Source of the DNA: Candidatus Cloacimonadota bacterium
Lineage (GTDB): Bacteria > Cloacimonadota > Cloacimonadia > Cloacimonadales > Cloacimonadaceae
Assembly (NCBI GenBank): GCA_016875595.1
Contig: VGPI01000112.1
Coordinates: 1-6,878 of the forward strand
Direction: 5' to 3'
Length of the DNA stretch: 6,878 nucleotides
The notes beneath the pieces were generated by a model, which was not told where the DNA came from, did no database searches, and worked only from the letters and a program-made list of their open reading frames with translations. The translations under genes and the position numbers were made by a program. This document shows positions 1-5,133 of this stretch, in pieces (positions within the stretch are counted from its first letter, which is position 1; each line of letters starts with the position of its first letter).

Positions 1-153
1 TGTCGCCCACAGGGGGGGGTGTATTGTATCGCCCCTCCGGGGCTAATTCTGATGATTCCTTTTCTGATGCAGGGGTTCCGCTTCTCTCCACCACCTACCT
101 TTCAAGGTATCGCCCACAAGGGGCTTCGTATTGTGCCGCCCACAAAGGGCTTT
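1..153. repeat. Cluster of short GC palindromes with 26-bp spacing
   Basis: Four related units share a core GCCC, a 3-5 base loop and GGGC, preceded by TRTCG or TGCCG. Cores begin at 5, 31, 112 and 138. The unit at 31-43 is a perfect 5-bp stem (GCCCC/GGGGC); those at 112-124 and 138-150 have 4-bp stems around ACAAG or ACAAA; the first is degenerate, ending in a run of eight G (12-19). Starts are 26 bp apart within each pair and 81 bp between pairs. The reading frames across this stretch are proline/glycine-rich translations of the repeat and are not credible genes. It is probably the edge of a dispersed intergenic repeat cut by the window boundary. Function unknown. Confidence 0.6.
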
Positions 154-564
154 GGGTCATCACGATTGTTTCAAACCTCGGTGAAACGTTCAAATCCATT
201 GGAAACATCCCAATACAAATTGACCGAACATGATGTGCTCAAGCTAATATACTCACCTTTATTTTCATACACTAATTACACTCTATACGCTTCATAAAGG
301 ATCTATGGTCTAAGCCGAGAAACAATGTGTTGGAATTTACACCAACATTTGGGACTCAACAGCGGATTATACTAGCACAAATTTTCCTCTGCCATTCCTA
401 AAGAATATGGGCAATGTACTGATTGTTACCCCAAGAGATAGTCTATATACTGATTATAATGGCAATCTGTCCAAAAAGCTGATAAAATTGGACATAAGTA
501 GTAGGAGAATAGTGAATAGAGGTTTGAGCAATAAACGAATTGGGCGTTCAGAGGAACAGAGGCT
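154..564. other. AT-rich intergenic stretch with no supported gene
   Basis: This stretch is visibly richer in A+T than the genes to the right. Its small open frames (for example 407-625 on the plus strand and 426-608 on the minus strand) lack a good ribosome binding site, resemble no family I know, and run into the palindromic repeat at 566-608. One small inverted repeat is present: TGTTGG at 328-333 and CCAACA at 342-347 around an 8-base loop, with no T-run after it. It could be decayed coding sequence or plain spacer; nothing here decides between them. Confidence 0.45.
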
Positions 565-565
565 G

Positions 566-608
566 ATTCCAGCTCGGGTCTGGAATGACGTGGGTACCAA
601 TGTCCCAC
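566..608. repeat. Two adjacent small palindromes downstream of the TPR gene
   Basis: The first is ATTCCAG (566-572) paired with CTGGAAT (580-586) around a 7-base loop. The second is GTGGG (590-594) paired with CCCAC (604-608), extendable by AC/GT (596-597 with 602-603) with one bulged T. They lie 30-75 bases beyond the stop codon of the minus-strand gene that ends at 640. A transcript of that gene would fold both, but no U-tract follows on that strand, so a standard intrinsic terminator is not supported. The first palindrome resembles the ATTCC-type dispersed repeats common in environmental bacterial genomes (recollection, not a search). Confidence 0.5.
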
Positions 609-639
609 TTAAATCTGGTATCTGACAGGCAGAAGGATC

Positions 640-1476
640 TTATCGCTTTTTCTGTTCCGCCAGCACTTCCCGGACGAGATCCAAGGCGCCATCGACCTGC
701 GACCAGTATCTATGGTGATTTTTCCAATAGGCGTAGGCAGCATCGGACCCATCAAAAGAGATGAAACCCAGATCTTCCGTCATTCTGGATGGTTTACGGT
801 GCGTTTTCTTGCTTAGTTCCTTCCAGAAATAACGGTATTGCGTCAGATAGTTCCGGATCCATGATCTGGCATCATCGGTCATTCCGTTGGCGTGCAGGGC
901 AAGAGCGTAGGATACATCCATTGCCGGCAGGGCATATTCCTCGGTCTTTTTGTAGAGGGCGATGAATTCCCGGTATTGTTTGAGAGCGAGGTAACACTGA
1001 CAGATCATTTCACGGGCACCCTGGTTATCGTTGGGATTGACGGAGAGGAGAAACAGATACAGATCAAGGGCATCCTGGGGCATTTCCCGATCCAGATATT
1101 CGGTGGCGAGGGCATGGCAAGCGCGAAGAAAGGGTCGGTTATCAATATCGAGCCATGAAATCCGGTGTTTCTTGGGATTGAAACCTGCGGGCAAACTTGA
1201 TCTTCCCAAATAATAAGCCGTAACGAAACAAGCGAAGCTTTCTACCTTTCGCCCGATTGACTGATAATTGTAGCCCATGAGCACCCAGGCATCAATGAAT
1301 TCGGGGTATCTGGTCACAAGATCATGCAAGGGGTAGATCGCCAGGAGGGAGAAAATCGTTTGACCTTTCTCCGCCTGATTCCAAAATAGATCATAGTCGT
1401 CATTGCTGATCCTCGGAAAAGCGAAATGGTACTCCGAAGAATCGTAATCATGGACGGTCACTTCAATATACTGCAT
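640..1476 (-). CDS. TPR-like repeat protein of unknown function
   Basis: A 278-residue soluble protein with no signal peptide or membrane segment. It is rich in helical, aromatic/alanine-patterned stretches like TPR helices (about residues 49-95, 109-146, 150-178 and 183-212). The central block is the best signature: NRPFLRACHALA at 113-124 followed by NPNDNQGAR at 147-155. From memory, this pairing recurs in a widespread bacterial TPR-like family, also reminiscent of the ST7 repeat region, whose role is unknown. The C-terminal part, about 236-275 (GFISFDGSDAAYAYW at 237-251), also fits that family. The start is well supported: GGAGG on the minus strand (1482-1486) lies 5 bases before ATG. 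It stands alone, divergent from the tRNA and operon genes, with repeats on both sides. The likely role is protein-protein contact; no enzymatic motif is visible. Confidence 0.85.
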   Translation of the reverse strand: MQYIEVTVHDYDSSEYHFAFPRISNDDYDLFWNQAEKGQTIFSLLAIYPLHDLVTRYPEFIDAWVLMGYNYQSIGRKVESFACFVTAYYLGRSSLPAGFNPKKHRISWLDIDNRPFLRACHALATEYLDREMPQDALDLYLFLLSVNPNDNQGAREMICQCYLALKQYREFIALYKKTEEYALPAMDVSYALALHANGMTDDARSWIRNYLTQYRYFWKELSKKTHRKPSRMTEDLGFISFDGSDAAYAYWKNHHRYWSQVDGALDLVREVLAEQKKR

Positions 1477-1503
1477 TTTATCCTCCCACGTTCATGAGTT
1501 TTT

Positions 1504-1533
1504 TTCATTCTCCTGATCCCGTATTATTGTCAA
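1504..1533 (-). promoter_or_regulatory. Possible promoter of the TPR gene (weak)
   Basis: Read on the minus strand, a perfect TTGACA lies at 1533-1528, about 50 bases upstream of the start codon at 1476. No good -10 follows at standard spacing: the best candidate at 18 bases is AATGAA (1509-1504), matching TATAAT at three of six positions. The case rests on the -35 match and the position in the leader. Confidence 0.3.
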
Positions 1534-1634
1534 GAGAGAAACCCGTGAAGTGTGAGTCCGGATATTCTCAGAAGGCAGGATTACCCTTATCCTGAGCGGG
1601 ATGAAGCGTATTTTGTCCACAGTTTGGAAATTTG

Positions 1635-1684
1635 TCTACCTATAAAGGGGTAGAGACCTGCCAGCGGAACAATGGAATGGCAGG
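1635..1684. other. Two tandem stem-loops in intergenic DNA
   Basis: The first stem pairs TCTACC (1635-1640) with GGTAGA (1649-1654) around an 8-base loop. The second pairs CCTGCCA (1657-1663) with TGGCAGG (1678-1684), a perfect 7-bp match around a 14-base loop. Only two bases separate the stems. On the plus strand a short T-run (CTTTT, 1693-1697) follows about 8 bases after the second stem, which is too far for a textbook terminator. They could be a structured small RNA, a decayed terminator or a dispersed repeat. They lie between the divergent TPR gene and the tRNA cluster, with no open frame across them. The rest of 1477-1756 shows no gene. Confidence 0.4.
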
Positions 1685-1756
1685 ACTATCGATCTTTTAA
1701 AAAGCGTATAGTGTGTAAATGGTGCATGAAAAGAGCCGGATGACGGGGGATCCTAC

Positions 1757-1904
1757 CACGAATGATCACGAATGGGGAGTTGGTTGAGAGGGTTGAGAGG
1801 GTTGAGATGTAGGGGCGCTTTCCCTCAGCGCCCTATGGGAAAAACCACAGAATCCACGGATCGCCACGGAGAAAGAGAATTGAGGATGGAGAATTGAGGA
1901 CGGG
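1757..1904. repeat. Mosaic of short direct repeats and a hairpin
   Basis: Several simple repeats lie end to end. CACGAATG occurs at 1757-1764 and 1767-1774 (period 10). A 9-bp unit GGTTGAGAG is present three times at 1782-1808, the last copy ending in T. A hairpin pairs GGGCGCT (1813-1819) with AGCGCCC (1827-1833). A 14-bp unit starting GAATTGAGGA occurs at 1877-1890 and 1891-1904. Between them, CCACAGAATCCACGGATCG with CCACGGA again echoes the CACGAATG theme. The open frame on the minus strand here encodes only repeated SQP residues and is an artefact. This looks like a patch of dispersed intergenic repeat fragments, not a gene. Confidence 0.6.
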
Positions 1905-1933
1905 GGCTTGATCGGGCATCGCTCATTTTGGTC

Positions 1934-1962
1934 TTGACAGAAAAGGGTGGCGTAAATTGTGT
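1934..1962 (+). promoter_or_regulatory. Probable promoter of the tRNA cluster
   Basis: A perfect TTGACA -35 hexamer lies at 1934-1939. At 17-base spacing the -10 position is 1957-1962 (TTGTGT, poor match); TAAATT at 1953-1958 is a better match but only 13 bases away. The predicted start, around 1969, would leave a short leader before the tRNA-Lys at 1985. The extended motif TTGACAGAAA is identical to the one before xseB (3946-3955), which strengthens the -35 assignment; the -10 is uncertain. Confidence 0.45.
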
Positions 1963-1984
1963 GGCACAACTGATGCGAAGATGC

Positions 1985-2059
1985 GGTCCAGTAACTCAGC
2001 GGTAGAGTATCTGCCTTTTAAGCAGAGAGTCGCTGGTTCGATTCCAGCCTGGATCACCA
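1985..2059 (+). tRNA. tRNA-Lys (anticodon TTT)
   Basis: A full cloverleaf can be drawn. The acceptor stem GGTCCAG (1985-1991) pairs with CTGGATC (2049-2055) with one G-T wobble. The D stem is ACTC/GAGT. The anticodon stem TCTGC/GCAGA (2010-2014, 2022-2026) encloses CTTTTAA, placing anticodon TTT at 2017-2019. The T arm is GCTGG, TTCGATT, CCAGC (2032-2048). The discriminator base is A and CCA is encoded at 2057-2059. It reads AAA and AAG lysine codons. It is first in a run of three tRNA genes, 11 bases before the next. Confidence 0.96.
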
Positions 2060-2070
2060 GAAAAATTTGC

Positions 2071-2145
2071 GACCCCTTCGTCTATCGGTTAGGACTCAAG
2101 ATTTTCATTCTTGCAAGAGGGGTTCGATTCCCCTAGGGGTCGCCA
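2071..2145 (+). tRNA. tRNA-Glu (anticodon TTC)
   Basis: The acceptor stem GACCCCT (2071-2077) pairs fully with AGGGGTC (2135-2141), followed by discriminator G and encoded CCA (2143-2145). The anticodon stem CAAGA/TCTTG (2097-2101, 2109-2113) encloses TTTTCAT, with anticodon TTC at 2104-2106. The TTCGTCTA beginning of the D arm and the GGGGTTCGATTCCCC T arm closely match well-known bacterial tRNA-Glu. It reads GAA and, by wobble, GAG. Confidence 0.96.
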
Positions 2146-2161
2146 ATATAGATTCAGATTG

Positions 2162-2186
2162 CATCCGGCCGTGGCAAAGCCGGATG
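2162..2186 (+). other. Hairpin between the two tRNA-Glu genes
   Basis: CATCCGGC (2162-2169) and GCCGGATG (2179-2186) form a perfect 8-bp GC-rich stem with a 9-base loop, in the 54-base spacer between the Glu tRNAs. No T-run follows (the next bases are TGTGG), so it is not a standard terminator. In a joint precursor transcript it could separate the two tRNAs for processing; that role is inference. Confidence 0.6.
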
Positions 2187-2199
2187 TGTGGTTTAGAGT

Positions 2200-2275
2200 G
2201 TCCCGTTCGTCTAGTGGCCTAGGACTCGTGATTCTCAGTCACGCAACAGGGGTTCGATTCCCCTACGGGATGCCA
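2200..2275 (+). tRNA. tRNA-Glu (anticodon CTC)
   Basis: The acceptor stem GTCCCGT (2200-2206) pairs with ACGGGAT (2265-2271), followed by discriminator G and encoded CCA (2273-2275). The first pair is G-T, a wobble at the end of the acceptor. The anticodon stem CGTGA/TCACG (2227-2231, 2239-2243) encloses TTCTCAG, giving anticodon CTC at 2234-2236, specific for GAG. The D-arm beginning and the T arm are shared with the TTC gene upstream, consistent with an old duplication. No terminator is visible before the next gene at 2339. Confidence 0.95.
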
Positions 2276-2333
2276 ATAACATCGGCAAATTGGAACGGAT
2301 CTTACTCACATGGTGCAATTACATAATAAATCA

Positions 2334-2338
2334 AGAGG
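2334..2338 (+). promoter_or_regulatory. Ribosome binding site abutting the M23 start codon
   Basis: AGAGG directly touches the ATG at 2339, leaving no usual 5-9 base spacer. The next in-frame ATG, at 2357, is 18 bases away, which is too far. An in-frame TAA at 2327-2329 rules out an earlier start. The start codon of the M23 gene is therefore less certain than its reading frame. Confidence 0.35.
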
Positions 2339-3274
2339 ATGAAAGCAAAATCAAATATGCTTGGTGACTACATTCCCTCAAACAAATACTGTCTGACCCT
2401 GCAATATGGCATGGACGGTCATCGCCGGCAGTTCTTTCTGTCGCGGCAGTTAGTCGTGGCGGCTATAATCGGTATAGTGCTTCTATTGCTACTTTCGATT
2501 GGGTTTTTGTACAGCGTCTTTTCTCTGCGGAGCGTACGAGATGAACTGGCACGGACCACCGCCGAGAATGAGCAATTGAGGGCAAAGTTCGAGGTTTATG
2601 CGGCATTGATCGATTCACTGTTTGAGCGTCAGGGTATTTCTGCCGACCGGATCAAGACCGGGAATTTCGGGGCGGACATCATGCCCTATGTGGAAGGCAA
2701 GCCCAGGATCATACCCTTTGCCCAGGATCCGGCGTTTCAGCAGCGGATCTATGAAGTGGAGCAGAAGCTGGTCTATCTGGCACGGGTATGGTCGGTTCAG
2801 GCATCTGCGTTGGGCGGGCTTGAAGATACAATGCCTGACCGGACAGAGACATCGGATGGTGTTCCATCGGTCTATCCCACGTTTGGCAGGATCAGCGACG
2901 GATGGGGTATGCGCATCCATCCTTATACCGGGGAATGGGAGTTTCACCAGGCGATGGATTTTGCCAATGCAGTGGGCACTCCAGTTTATACCACGGCAGC
3001 GGGAACGGTGACGGAAACCTCTTACGACGAGGGCTATGGGAAATTGATCAAGATCCGGCATACCGGCGGATATGAGACCCGCTATGCTCATTTGTACAGT
3101 TTCCAAGTCAGGGTTGGCGACACGGTGAAGAAGGGGCAGATCATTGGCTTGATGGGGGATACCGGCATTTCCACCGGACCGCACCTGCATTATGAAGTGC
3201 TCTTCTTCGGGAGCAAGGTCAATCCGCTTGCCTATCTGAACCGCATCGACGCCGACCTCTACACAATCCGATGA
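2339..3274 (+). CDS. Membrane-anchored M23 family peptidoglycan endopeptidase
   Basis: A 311-residue zinc metallopeptidase expected to cut peptide cross-links in the cell wall. A cytoplasmic N-terminus of about 37 residues leads into one hydrophobic segment (about 38-60), then a short probable coiled coil (about 62-98), a linker, and a C-terminal LytM/M23 domain (about 178-300). All catalytic positions are intact: zinc ligands H203 and D207 (HQAMD) and H284, with catalytic H251 (YAHL) and H282 (GPHLHYEV). It should therefore be active, unlike the degenerate EnvC/NlpD-type regulators. No lipobox or signal-peptidase site is evident, so it probably stays anchored and faces the periplasm. The gene follows the tRNA cluster, and its stop overlaps the ATG of the next gene (ATGA). 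The exact start is uncertain: Met7 (ATG 2357) is an alternative. The specific substrate bond and any partner are unknown. Confidence 0.93.
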   Translation: MKAKSNMLGDYIPSNKYCLTLQYGMDGHRRQFFLSRQLVVAAIIGIVLLLLLSIGFLYSVFSLRSVRDELARTTAENEQLRAKFEVYAALIDSLFERQGISADRIKTGNFGADIMPYVEGKPRIIPFAQDPAFQQRIYEVEQKLVYLARVWSVQASALGGLEDTMPDRTETSDGVPSVYPTFGRISDGWGMRIHPYTGEWEFHQAMDFANAVGTPVYTTAAGTVTETSYDEGYGKLIKIRHTGGYETRYAHLYSFQVRVGDTVKKGQIIGLMGDTGISTGPHLHYEVLFFGSKVNPLAYLNRIDADLYTIR

Positions 3275-3945
3275 CTCCGGATCACGCAAAACAGCAGCGG
3301 AACGCGATGACACCGACTGCCTGGCTGTTTACCAATCACTGTCCTGCAGCGACCGTAACCGGATATGAGAGCATCAAAGCCGATGATATCTTGATTGCGG
3401 TAGATGGTGGCTTGGCAAAGATGCTGGAAATGGGTTTGATCCCGCAGGTCTTGATCGGTGATCTGGATTCGCTCGATCCCGGGGCATTGGCGATGGTGCC
3501 GGATCAAACCGAAGTGATCCGCTATCCGGTGGCTAAAGACGAAACCGACAGCGAACTGGCATTGCTCTGGTGTCTGGAGCGGAATATCCATAACATCGTT
3601 ATTTGCAACGATCTGCAGGGACGCTTCGATCATTGTCTGGCGTTGGCGCAAAACCTATTGCTGGCTCAGGCGCAGGGAGCGTCATGCCGGATCGAGAGTA
3701 CTGATCAGATGGTGATGCTACTGGAACGGGAGACAAAGTGGTCATATCCGGTGGGGACGCTCGTCTCATTGATCGCCTGGTCGGAAACGGCGGAATTCAC
3801 TGCTTCCACGGGTCTGGATTGTGCCCTGGATAATGTGGTACTTTACAAGCATTTATCGCGAGGGATCAGCAATCGGATCAATGCTTCGGAGGTCACTATC
3901 AGCTTGCAGTCGGGAAAGGTTTTGGCCATTTTATCCATTTTGTAA
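3271..3945 (+). CDS. thiN: Thiamine pyrophosphokinase
   Basis: Cytoplasmic enzyme that transfers pyrophosphate from ATP to thiamine to make thiamine diphosphate, the active cofactor. In the 224-residue reading, family motifs appear in order: DGG (45-47), GDLDS (63-67), KDETDSE (89-95), GRFDH (117-121), then the C-terminal thiamine-binding part with TGLDCALDN (180-188) and GISNR (198-202). The Asp-rich motifs are those that bind Mg and ATP in the TPK family. The ATG at 3271 overlaps the upstream stop in an ATGA arrangement, suggesting coupled translation, but it has no Shine-Dalgarno. The ATG at 3307 has a weak GGA five bases upstream and gives an N-terminus of the usual family length, so the true protein may be 212 residues. 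The overlapping long minus-strand frame is a shadow. Confidence 0.93.
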   Translation: MTPDHAKQQRNAMTPTAWLFTNHCPAATVTGYESIKADDILIAVDGGLAKMLEMGLIPQVLIGDLDSLDPGALAMVPDQTEVIRYPVAKDETDSELALLWCLERNIHNIVICNDLQGRFDHCLALAQNLLLAQAQGASCRIESTDQMVMLLERETKWSYPVGTLVSLIAWSETAEFTASTGLDCALDNVVLYKHLSRGISNRINASEVTISLQSGKVLAILSIL

Positions 3946-3983
3946 TTGACAGAAATTAAATTCATTTTAGCATAGGATACAAT
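3946..3983 (+). promoter_or_regulatory. Probable internal promoter before xseB
   Basis: TTGACA (3946-3951) starts right after the thiN stop codon. At 16-base spacing lies TAGCAT (3968-3973), four of six against TATAAT. A better hexamer, TACAAT (3978-3983), is 26 bases from TTGACA and would need a different -35. The 58-base gap is strongly AT-rich and is the only sizeable gap in the gene run, which favours a promoter. The same 10-mer, TTGACAGAAA, precedes the tRNA cluster. Confidence 0.45.
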
Positions 3984-4003
3984 ATTACATTAGGTGGATT
4001 GAG

Positions 4004-4243
4004 ATGCTCGAAAACCAAAACCCCGGCGACATCAGCTTTGAACAGGCATTGCATAAGCTGGAGACAATCGTCCAGCAATTGGAGCAAAGCCAGGACAGTT
4101 TGGACAATATGATCCAGTTGTATGAAGAAGGGCTTTCTTATGCCAAGCTCTGTCGGATGAAACTGGAAGCGGCAGAAACGCGGATCAATATCCTCTCCGG
4201 CAATCTCAACAGCCCGCCAGCGAGTGAGGAGAACAATGGATAG
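4004..4243 (+). CDS. xseB: Exodeoxyribonuclease VII small subunit
   Basis: A 79-residue, almost entirely helical protein of the usual XseB length. The family pattern is clear: ISFEQALHKLETIVQQLEQ (10-28), the SQDSLDNMIQLYEEGLSYAK stretch (29-48), then the basic/acidic helix ending AETRINILSG (57-66). XseB binds the large catalytic subunit XseA to form exonuclease VII, which degrades single-stranded DNA into short oligonucleotides during repair. A good ribosome binding site, AGGTGG (3992-3997), lies 6 bases before ATG. The next gene starts 8 bases before its stop. xseA, often adjacent, is not in this window. The xseB-ispA neighbourhood is common in bacteria. Confidence 0.92.
   Translation: MLENQNPGDISFEQALHKLETIVQQLEQSQDSLDNMIQLYEEGLSYAKLCRMKLEAAETRINILSGNLNSPPASEENNG
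4226..4231 (+). promoter_or_regulatory. Ribosome binding site that sets the ispA start
   Basis: GAGGAG lies 4 bases before the ATG at 4236. It favours that codon over the in-frame GTG at 4224, which would put the site inside the coding region. The site sits within the last codons of xseB, so the two genes are probably translationally coupled. Confidence 0.7.
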
Positions 4244-5126
4244 TCGTGTGTTACTGAAACGGGACATCAAGGAGAAGCAGGAGCTGGTCAATATCATCCT
4301 CGACCGGTTTTTGCCGCGCAAGGACGAATATCCCAAAGACATTCACAAAGCGATCCGGTACAGCGTCTTCGCAGGAGGGAAACGGCTGCGTCCTTATCTG
4401 AGCATGCTGGCTTATCAGCTTTTCAAGAAGGACGTGGAACCGGTGATCCCAGTGGCGGGGGCGATCGAGATGATCCATACTTTCACCCTGATCCATGATG
4501 ACCTGCCGGATATTGATGATGACGATTACCGTCGCGGCAAGGAGTCCTGTCACAAGGTCTTTGGCGAAGGGATCGCACTGCTGGCGGGGGATGCCTTGTT
4601 GATCAGCGCGTTCGAACTGATCACCTACGCCAATCTTGAACCGGAGATCAAAGTGCAGATGATCCGGGAACTGGCACAGGGGATCGGCGTGAATGGTTTG
4701 ATCAGCGGGCAGATGCTGGATATCGAATCCGAGGGGAAAAAGGGATCCCAAAAGACCCTCAGCATAATCCACGAAAATAAGACCGCCAGATTGATCCGCT
4801 TGAGTTTGCGCTTTGGCGCACTGGCAGCGCATGCTACCGACCTGGAACTGAAGATCATTGACGATTATGGCAGCAAGATCGGACTGGCATTCCAGATTAT
4901 CGACGATCTGCTGGATATTGAAGGCAATGCCGAAGAACTTGGCAAGACCGTCGGCAAGGACGAGGATCAGCAGAAAGTGACCTATCCGGCATTATACGGC
5001 ATCGAAGAATCCCACCGTCAAGCCGAGACATTGATCGATCAGGCAAAACAGAGCATCCATAAATTCGGGGAACGTGCCCTGCTGTTTGAGGCACTGGCGG
5101 ATTATCTGCTCCAGCGCAAATCCTGA
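4236..5126 (+). CDS. ispA: Short-chain polyprenyl (farnesyl/geranylgeranyl) diphosphate synthase
   Basis: Condenses isopentenyl diphosphate with allylic diphosphates to make FPP or GGPP for quinones, undecaprenyl lipid carrier and other isoprenoids. The 296-residue protein has all trans-prenyltransferase signatures: GGKRLRP (47-53), the first aspartate-rich motif DDLPDIDDDD with RRG after it (88-100), KT (182-183), the second aspartate-rich motif FQIIDDLLD (219-227), and the GK...K...YP region (236-251). The first motif is the DDxxxxD form with a two-residue insertion typical of bacterial FPP synthases such as IspA. An aromatic residue (F83) five positions before it is expected to limit chain length to C15-C20. 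FPP versus GGPP cannot be settled by reading. The GTG at 4224 would add four residues, but ATG 4236 has the better ribosome binding site. The gene overlaps xseB by 8 bases. Confidence 0.94.
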   Translation: MDSRVLLKRDIKEKQELVNIILDRFLPRKDEYPKDIHKAIRYSVFAGGKRLRPYLSMLAYQLFKKDVEPVIPVAGAIEMIHTFTLIHDDLPDIDDDDYRRGKESCHKVFGEGIALLAGDALLISAFELITYANLEPEIKVQMIRELAQGIGVNGLISGQMLDIESEGKKGSQKTLSIIHENKTARLIRLSLRFGALAAHATDLELKIIDDYGSKIGLAFQIIDDLLDIEGNAEELGKTVGKDEDQQKVTYPALYGIEESHRQAETLIDQAKQSIHKFGERALLFEALADYLLQRKS

Positions 5127-5133
5127 ACCATCC

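Noticed and set aside
1..153. CRISPR-like array
   Set aside because: Units are only about 20 bases, degenerate, irregularly present, and there are no uniform spacers or cas genes.
19..297. Two overlapping plus-strand open frames (19-297 and 24-233)
   Set aside because: They translate the palindromic repeats, giving repeated Pro/Gly/Arg phrases, have no ribosome binding site and resemble no family.
407..625. Plus-strand 72-residue open frame
   Set aside because: No good ribosome binding site; its C-terminal third is encoded by the palindromic repeat at 566-608.
1613..1621. DnaA box-like TTGTCCACA
   Set aside because: A single copy with one mismatch to the consensus, with no cluster, AT-rich unwinding element or dnaA/dnaN nearby, does not support an origin.
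1766..1969. Minus-strand 67-residue open frame with SQPSQPSQP
   Set aside because: It is the translation of the 9-bp tandem repeat and adjacent simple repeats.
2162..2186. Intrinsic terminator after tRNA-Glu(TTC)
   Set aside because: Good stem but no T-run follows, and another tRNA begins 14 bases later.
1985..2275. Integration site of a mobile element at the tRNA cluster
   Set aside because: All three tRNAs are intact, no duplicated tRNA 3' end is seen downstream, and no integrase is in the window.
2322..2327. CATAAT as a -10 box for the M23 gene
   Set aside because: No -35 hexamer at acceptable spacing, and the transcript would start inside or after the ribosome binding site.
2615..3313. 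Long minus-strand open frame of 232 residues opposite the M23 gene
   Set aside because: Shadow of the M23 coding frame; the plus strand carries clear catalytic motifs and the antisense product shows none.
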